A stretch of DNA of 64,000 nucleotides from positions 1 through 64,000 of the forward strand of contig CALRGE010000008.1 of assembly GCA_943357175.1 (NCBI GenBank), in the 5' to 3' direction. The notes beneath the pieces are model-generated. The model saw only the letters and a program-made list of their open reading frames with translations. It was not told the DNA's origin and searched no databases. Positions 60,128-64,000 of the stretch are shown piece by piece; position 1 is the first letter of the stretch, and each line of letters starts with the position of its first letter. The stretch is from Candidatus Peribacteria bacterium. Its GTDB lineage: Bacteria; Patescibacteriota; Gracilibacteria; UBA1369; 2-02-FULL-48-14. The translations under genes were made by a program, and so were the position numbers.

Positions 60128-61084
60128 GTGGAAATCCGACAAATAAAATCCGGCGATAAAAAGTACTCCGAGTTTGTGGAGGAATACGGCTCGATAGAGC
60201 AGAGTTTTGAGTGGGGAGAATTGCAGTGCTCAATTCCGGGTAGACCGAGGTTTTATGTTTTTGGGGCTTTTGAGGATGGCGATTTAGTGGGGTCGATTTT
60301 GGTGATTCGGCAAGAGATGGGCTTTGGAAAAACTTGGCTTTGGGCGCCTCGGGGGCCGGTTTTAAAAGATGATGCCGCTTGGCCATTGTTGCGTGAGGCT
60401 TGCGCGGGAATGGGTGACTTATATTTGCGTGTTGAACCTGGTTCGCCGGTAGATGGGAAAGTGGCTAGCGAGACTTATATGCCGGAAGATACTTTGATTG
60501 TTGATCTCGAGGCGGAAGAGAGCGCGATTTTGGCTCAGATGGCTCAAAAGGGCAGATATAATATTAAAGTTGCAGAAAAAGCAGGAGTGGAAATTCGGCG
60601 AGATTGTGAGATGGGAGAATTCTATAAAATTCTGAAAGAGACTTCTGCGAGAGACGGGTTTGCAGTTCATTCCAAAGAGTTTTATGAGAAGATTCCGGCG
60701 ACTTTCTATGGCGCGTTTTTTGGTGGAAAATTAATTGCCGGGATTTTTGTGACTTATTTTGGTGATATGGCGACTTATTATTTTGGGGCTTCGTCGAATT
60801 CGCACAGAGATGTGATGGCACCTTATTTACTCCAGTGGCAGGCAATGAAGGATGCGAAGGCGGCGGGCATGAAAAAGTATGATTTTTTGGGGATTGCTCC
60901 GGAAGGCGAGGTGGTGCATTCGCTAGCAGGAGTCACGCAATTCAAAACTCGCTTCGGGGGGAAGCGTCTGAAATATCCGCCGGCACGCATTATTATTTTT
61001 CGTCCTTTTTGGACTTTTCTCGTTTCTTGCGCAAAGCTTTTTGTTCGAGGTCTGTCGCTTTGTCGGCGAAAAGGACCGCGTTAA
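60128..61084 (+). CDS. FemAB-type peptidoglycan aminoacyltransferase
   Basis: The 318-residue product starts at GTG (60128). GNAT-like double domain: SFEWGELQCSIPGRPRFYVFGAFEDGDLVGSILV; GRYNIKVAEKAGVEIRRDCEMGEFYKIL (FemX-like), AGIFVTYFGDMATYYFGASSNSHRDVMAPYLLQWQAM. It adds amino acids from aminoacyl-tRNA to the peptidoglycan bridge or stem. A -10-like TAAACT lies 6 nt before the GTG. Overlaps def by 92 nt, convergently. Confidence 0.87.
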   Translation: MEIRQIKSGDKKYSEFVEEYGSIEQSFEWGELQCSIPGRPRFYVFGAFEDGDLVGSILVIRQEMGFGKTWLWAPRGPVLKDDAAWPLLREACAGMGDLYLRVEPGSPVDGKVASETYMPEDTLIVDLEAEESAILAQMAQKGRYNIKVAEKAGVEIRRDCEMGEFYKILKETSARDGFAVHSKEFYEKIPATFYGAFFGGKLIAGIFVTYFGDMATYYFGASSNSHRDVMAPYLLQWQAMKDAKAAGMKKYDFLGIAPEGEVVHSLAGVTQFKTRFGGKRLKYPPARIIIFRPFWTFLVSCAKLFVRGLSLCRRKGPR

Positions 61085-61505
61085 TGTGATCAACTTCGTG
61101 CTGAATTATTCTCGCGTTATAGCCTGAAAGCTCAAGAGTTTGGCTTTGATTTTTAAGATTTTTAAAAGTCACAATTGCATATTTTGCTCTTCTCACATGA
61201 CCCCAAAGACCAGGTAGACTAAGGCAGCCCTCTTCTGCATTTTGCAAATCTTCAGAAAGTTCGAGAATTTCCGGGTTAACCATCGGGATAATCACTTCGT
61301 TATTCCCGCCCGGATTAAATTTGCAAATCACTAGGCGAATATTCCTGCCAACCTGTGGCGCGGCAATTCCAACGCCTTTTTCATATTCCATCGTCTTAAT
61401 CATTTCCTGCGCAAATTTCCTGATATCCGCATTTATCACGGCTACCGGTTTTGAAACCGTCCTGAGGATTTTATTGTCTATGCCTTTTACTACGTCGATT
61501 GTCAT
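60993..61505 (-). CDS. def: Peptide deformylase
   Basis: The 170-residue enzyme has motif 1 GVGIAAPQVGRN, motif 2 EEGCLSLPG and motif 3 QHEVDHINAVLF, which supply the metal ligands (Cys and HExxH). It removes the formyl group from nascent chains. A basic tail (KALRKKREKSKKDEK) extends past the fold. Confidence 0.95.
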   Translation of the reverse strand: MTIDVVKGIDNKILRTVSKPVAVINADIRKFAQEMIKTMEYEKGVGIAAPQVGRNIRLVICKFNPGGNNEVIIPMVNPEILELSEDLQNAEEGCLSLPGLWGHVRRAKYAIVTFKNLKNQSQTLELSGYNARIIQHEVDHINAVLFADKATDLEQKALRKKREKSKKDEK

Positions 61506-61612
61506 CAGGGGGATTTTATAACGAATCTTATAAGTCGTAAACTTGTTTTCCGTGCTCTACTTTTGCTACCTCAAATGACGCAGTGTGATATCAACATCTC
61601 GTTGTAATCTTT

Positions 61613-61789
61613 TTAATAACTCGGCCCCTCCCACCTTTCCTCATCAGGGGCCTGTGCTTCCGGCTGAGGCGTCGCCACTTCTAATGTTCTGCTGTGGTAA
61701 TCTGCGCGAAGGCTCGAGGTGATCGGGCTGCCTTCGTGAGTTCGGTCACTTATTGTGAATTGTGGCTCTTGTGATTCTGGATTTGCCAT
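61613..61789 (-). CDS. Small 58-residue protein downstream of prfB
   Basis: The minus-strand ATG (61789) lies 4 nt after the prfB stop and opens 58 codons (MANPESQEPQFTISDRTHEG, ending EERWEGPSY). The protein is hydrophilic and disordered-looking, rich in Glu/Pro/Ser. Tight spacing suggests it is real and co-translated with RF2. No family recognised. Confidence 0.55.
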   Translation of the reverse strand: MANPESQEPQFTISDRTHEGSPITSSLRADYHSRTLEVATPQPEAQAPDEERWEGPSY

Positions 61790-61793
61790 AGAT

Positions 61794-62882
61794 TTATTTC
61801 TTAATTTTTAATTCTGCTTCAATGAATTCATCAATATCACCATCGAGAACTGCGTCAACTTGGGATGTTTCGCAATCTGTTCGGTGGTCTTTTACCATCT
61901 TGTATGGCTGAAGAACATATGAACGAATTTGGTTTCCCCAAGAGTGCTGGAGGTGCTCGCCCTTAATTTCCTGAATGGTTTCAAGTTGGTGTTTTATTTT
62001 GAGTGCGACGAGTTTTGAACGAATCATTTGCAAACAGACTTCGCGATTTTGGAGCTGGCTTCTTTCCATTTGGCAAGCCACAACAATTCCCGTTGGAATG
62101 TGAGTCGCACGAGCTGCAGTAGAAACTTTGTTGACGTTCTGACCTCCTTTTCCTCCTGCGCGATAAAAATCCCACTCGAGATCTTCTTCGCGAATTTCAA
62201 TGTCGGTGTCGTCCGGAAGATCAGGAACTACCTCAACAAGTGCAAATGAAGTTTCTCGGCTTCCTTTCGAATTGAAAGGGGAGTGACGAACAAGGCGATG
62301 AACCCCGGCTTCGCCCTTCAAATAGCCAAAAGCGTATTGCCCCAAAACCTTGAATGCGGCGCTTTTAATTCCAGCTTCTTCGGCTGGAGACATATCGAGC
62401 TGTTGAGTTTTCCAGCCACGTTTTTCACAATAACGAAGATACATTCTCATTAACATTTCAGCGAAATCTTGCGCGTCTACTCCACCTGTTCCGGCATGGA
62501 AAGAAATTATGGCTTCGTTTTGATCGTATTCACCGCTCAAGTAAAGTTCGGTGTTCAGGCGATTGTGACGTTTTTCAAGTTCAGTAACGTCGTCTTCAGT
62601 TTCTTTCACGCTCTCTTTGTCGTCGGAGTCGATTAGATCACAAAGCTCAGCGATATCATTTATATCAAAGGCGAGTTTTTCCCATTCTTCAATAAGCTGG
62701 CGAAGGTGGCCCGCCTCTTTTGAAACTGTTTTTGCATGAGCTGCATCATTCCAAAACTCAGGTAGGCTCATTTCTGCTTCGAGCTCTTTTTGGCGATTTT
62801 TCTTCGCTGGAAGATCAAGATGATCGATTGATTTTTGCGTTTCGTCTTTAAGTAAAGCTAGCTTGTCTTTTATTTCTTGCAT
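61794..62882 (-). CDS. prfB: Peptide chain release factor 2
   Basis: The 362-residue product contains the GGQ loop AGGKGGQNVNKVSTAARATHI and the RF2-specific SPF anticodon-like motif in RHSPFNSKG. It terminates at UGA and UAA. The frame is continuous from ATG to stop, with no internal UGA near codon 25, so the usual programmed +1 frameshift is absent here. Its presence confirms that UGA is a stop in this genome. Confidence 0.96.
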   Translation of the reverse strand: MQEIKDKLALLKDETQKSIDHLDLPAKKNRQKELEAEMSLPEFWNDAAHAKTVSKEAGHLRQLIEEWEKLAFDINDIAELCDLIDSDDKESVKETEDDVTELEKRHNRLNTELYLSGEYDQNEAIISFHAGTGGVDAQDFAEMLMRMYLRYCEKRGWKTQQLDMSPAEEAGIKSAAFKVLGQYAFGYLKGEAGVHRLVRHSPFNSKGSRETSFALVEVVPDLPDDTDIEIREEDLEWDFYRAGGKGGQNVNKVSTAARATHIPTGIVVACQMERSQLQNREVCLQMIRSKLVALKIKHQLETIQEIKGEHLQHSWGNQIRSYVLQPYKMVKDHRTDCETSQVDAVLDGDIDEFIEAELKIKK

Positions 62883-62908
62883 GTGAAGAGAATACCCGAA
62901 CGCGTGGA

Positions 62909-63556
62909 TTATTCAAATCGTTCCGCGAGCCCTGCCATAATCAGAGCACCTCCGGTAGTAGTGATTTCGTGACAGTTTTTATCATCTTCATCAATTGCCG
63001 ATAAGAATCTCGAGCGTAGCGGCTCTTTTGCTCCCTCAAAAAATGGCCTGAATATTTGTAAATCCTCCTCTTTGTCTGCCTCTGTTGGGCCGTCTCGAGA
63101 AGGGGTGCGCGTGTGCCATAAATATTTTGTTGAGTCACGGGTGCGTCTATTCGGTGCTGACATCCACATATACGCGCCGGCACTTATAACTGCTTCTTCG
63201 CCGTAAGTTGAAACGTCGTGACCTTTGAGTGCCATCTCTTTGAGGAATCGCATTATATTATCGCAGATGTATGCGCTGCCGGCTCCATTTCGAATTGCCA
63301 TCTCAACTTTCATTCGAGATTTCAGAAAAGTTTCTACTAGGTTTGGGTGAGCACCCATTTGATGTAAATCTTTGTATTGTGATCTTATAATATTTTCTCC
63401 GTCGCCTAGCCTGAACGATTCTAAAAGTATGCCGATTTTTGGTAGGATTTCCGGGTTTATTCTTTCGTGGCCGATTTGAAAAACTGCTGGTATTGGCTTA
63501 CCGTATGTGAGGTGCCCGTCGATGCGACCTGTTAATTTGAAGTCGTAATTATTCAT
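62909..63556 (-). CDS. Hypothetical protein, possibly ClpP/crotonase-like
   Basis: The 215-residue protein has a segment TYGEEAVISAGAYMWMSAPNRRTRDSTKYLWHTRTPS that resembles the Ser- and His-bearing stretch of ClpP-like serine peptidases (SAGAY, then WHT). The rest is unassigned, so catalytic competence is uncertain. Overlaps the next gene by 8 nt. Confidence 0.45.
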   Translation of the reverse strand: MNNYDFKLTGRIDGHLTYGKPIPAVFQIGHERINPEILPKIGILLESFRLGDGENIIRSQYKDLHQMGAHPNLVETFLKSRMKVEMAIRNGAGSAYICDNIMRFLKEMALKGHDVSTYGEEAVISAGAYMWMSAPNRRTRDSTKYLWHTRTPSRDGPTEADKEEDLQIFRPFFEGAKEPLRSRFLSAIDEDDKNCHEITTTGGALIMAGLAERFE

Positions 63557-64000
63557 TTCCTGTTTCTGTTAAGTGGTACTCGCTTTGGCTGCCTGTATTT
63601 ATAAATATAAACCTTCCTTTGTATTCACTTGCCCCGGGATTATAGCAAATCGTTTGTCCTACTTTATCTTGAACAGAGCCAGAAACTGAGGCTGATTCAT
63701 GAATATGTCCGAAAAGTGCGAGATCGATTTTTGTTTTGCTCTGTTCCAGAAAATCTCTTACCGCTGTGCTACCCCAATGTTGCCTTTCCGGGTATCTCCT
63801 TTCGATTGCCATGTCCAAATTTGTATTTTCAGGCGGGCAGTGAATGTTGGCAATTGTGAAAGGTACTGAGCTACTTAAATTTCGGGCACTGGCATTCAAG
63901 TCGTTTTTGAGATCTTCTTCTTGTTTAAACCAGTAATCGTAAATTCCTGACAAATGAATGTGGGGGACATAAGAATATCCGAGTATTTGGACTCCGTCGG
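63549..64000 (-). CDS. Metallophosphoesterase, C-terminal part (cut by window edge)
   Basis: The frame is open from the window end to the stop at 63549, so the gene starts outside. Visible are GYSYVPHIHLSG, TIANIHCPPENTNLD, LALFGHIHES (the GHxH metal motif) and CYNPGASEYKG, the usual end of calcineurin-like phosphoesterases. Substrate unknown. Confidence 0.75.
   Translation of the reverse strand, partial: DGVQILGYSYVPHIHLSGIYDYWFKQEEDLKNDLNASARNLSSSVPFTIANIHCPPENTNLDMAIERRYPERQHWGSTAVRDFLEQSKTKIDLALFGHIHESASVSGSVQDKVGQTICYNPGASEYKGRFIFINTGSQSEYHLTETGNE

Noticed and set aside
1-64000. CRISPR arrays, rRNA genes, insertion sequences, prophage
   Set aside because: No regularly spaced repeats, no rRNA-like sequence and no transposase, integrase or phage structural genes were recognised.
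1-64000. Alternative genetic code (UGA = Gly)
   Set aside because: Many genes end cleanly at TGA with overlapping downstream starts, and an intact RF2 is encoded.

Overview
Organism. The window reads as a chromosome segment of a streamlined bacterium, most likely of the Patescibacteria/CPR radiation; a Peregrinibacteria- or Gracilibacteria-like lineage is possible. That placement is inference from gene content: a class I lysyl-tRNA synthetase, a T4SS-pilin-like small membrane protein, a Cys-rich zinc-ribbon protein of a kind common in CPR genomes, a stand-alone 5'-3' exonuclease, a diversity-generating retroelement (DGR), and short, tightly packed genes. UGA is an ordinary stop here: many genes end in TGA and a complete RF2 gene (prfB) is present, so the UGA=Gly code of Absconditabacteria/Gracilibacteria is excluded. 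Start codons are mostly preceded by AT-rich sequence without a clear Shine-Dalgarno motif, and several genes have a -10 box only 6-7 nt upstream of the start codon, suggesting leaderless mRNAs.

Layout. 0-6 kb: truncated class I lysS; an SF2 helicase with five tandem C-terminal repeats; two unknown genes; a TrmB-type regulator with twin operators. 6-19 kb: dnaB, yraN, comM/yifB, a RelE-type toxin-antitoxin pair, carB, an AbiEi-like protein, folE, recR, and a (p)ppGpp synthetase/hydrolase carrying a transmembrane tail. 19-25.5 kb (minus strand): an overlapping MEP isoprenoid operon ispG - GT-C-like membrane protein - dxr - ispDF - ispE. 25.5-30 kb: infC (apparently AUA start)-rpmI-rplT, a 27-residue Lys/Ala-rich peptide gene, then murF-holB-TPR. 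30.5-33 kb: the DGR. 33-34.6 kb: a DinJ/YafQ-type toxin-antitoxin pair and a Fic protein with its own operator. 34.6-41 kb (minus): vanW, a YtxH-like protein, RNase Y, a 40-residue membrane peptide, iscS, a hibernation factor and a cobalamin adenosyltransferase. 41-51.6 kb: a second TrmB regulator with twin operators, unknown proteins, a Fur-family regulator, rlmN, a methyltransferase-like protein, lipoproteins including a MEMO-like one, and a Nudix protein. 51.6-64 kb: tRNA-Asp, a glycosyltransferase, dciA-like, HNH, rpsP-khpA, exonuclease, ftsA-ftsZ, FemAB-like, def, prfB, and a metallophosphoesterase cut by the right edge.

Main system. The DGR is the most distinctive locus. A 120-bp template repeat (TR, 31850-31969) and a 120-bp variable repeat (VR, 32249-32368) at the 3' end of a 230-residue protein differ at 26 positions by hand alignment, and every one is an adenine of the TR in the coding sense. 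An Avd homologue (avd) lies between TR and reverse transcriptase (RT) on the opposite strand. The RT is open across all its motifs except for one in-frame TAG, which sits in a perfect 25-nt palindrome. The clean TR/VR pattern says adenine mutagenesis operated recently; the RT lesion says it may now be off, or may depend on readthrough or a second RT.

How the genes fit together. Most of the window is housekeeping: replication (dnaB, dciA-like, holB), translation (infC, rpmI, rplT, rpsP, def, prfB, rlmN), division and peptidoglycan (ftsA, ftsZ, murF, FemAB-like), isoprenoid precursors, RNA turnover (rny) and the stringent response. Accessory elements (three toxin-antitoxin/Fic/AbiEi-type loci, the DGR and the repeat helicase) are interspersed.
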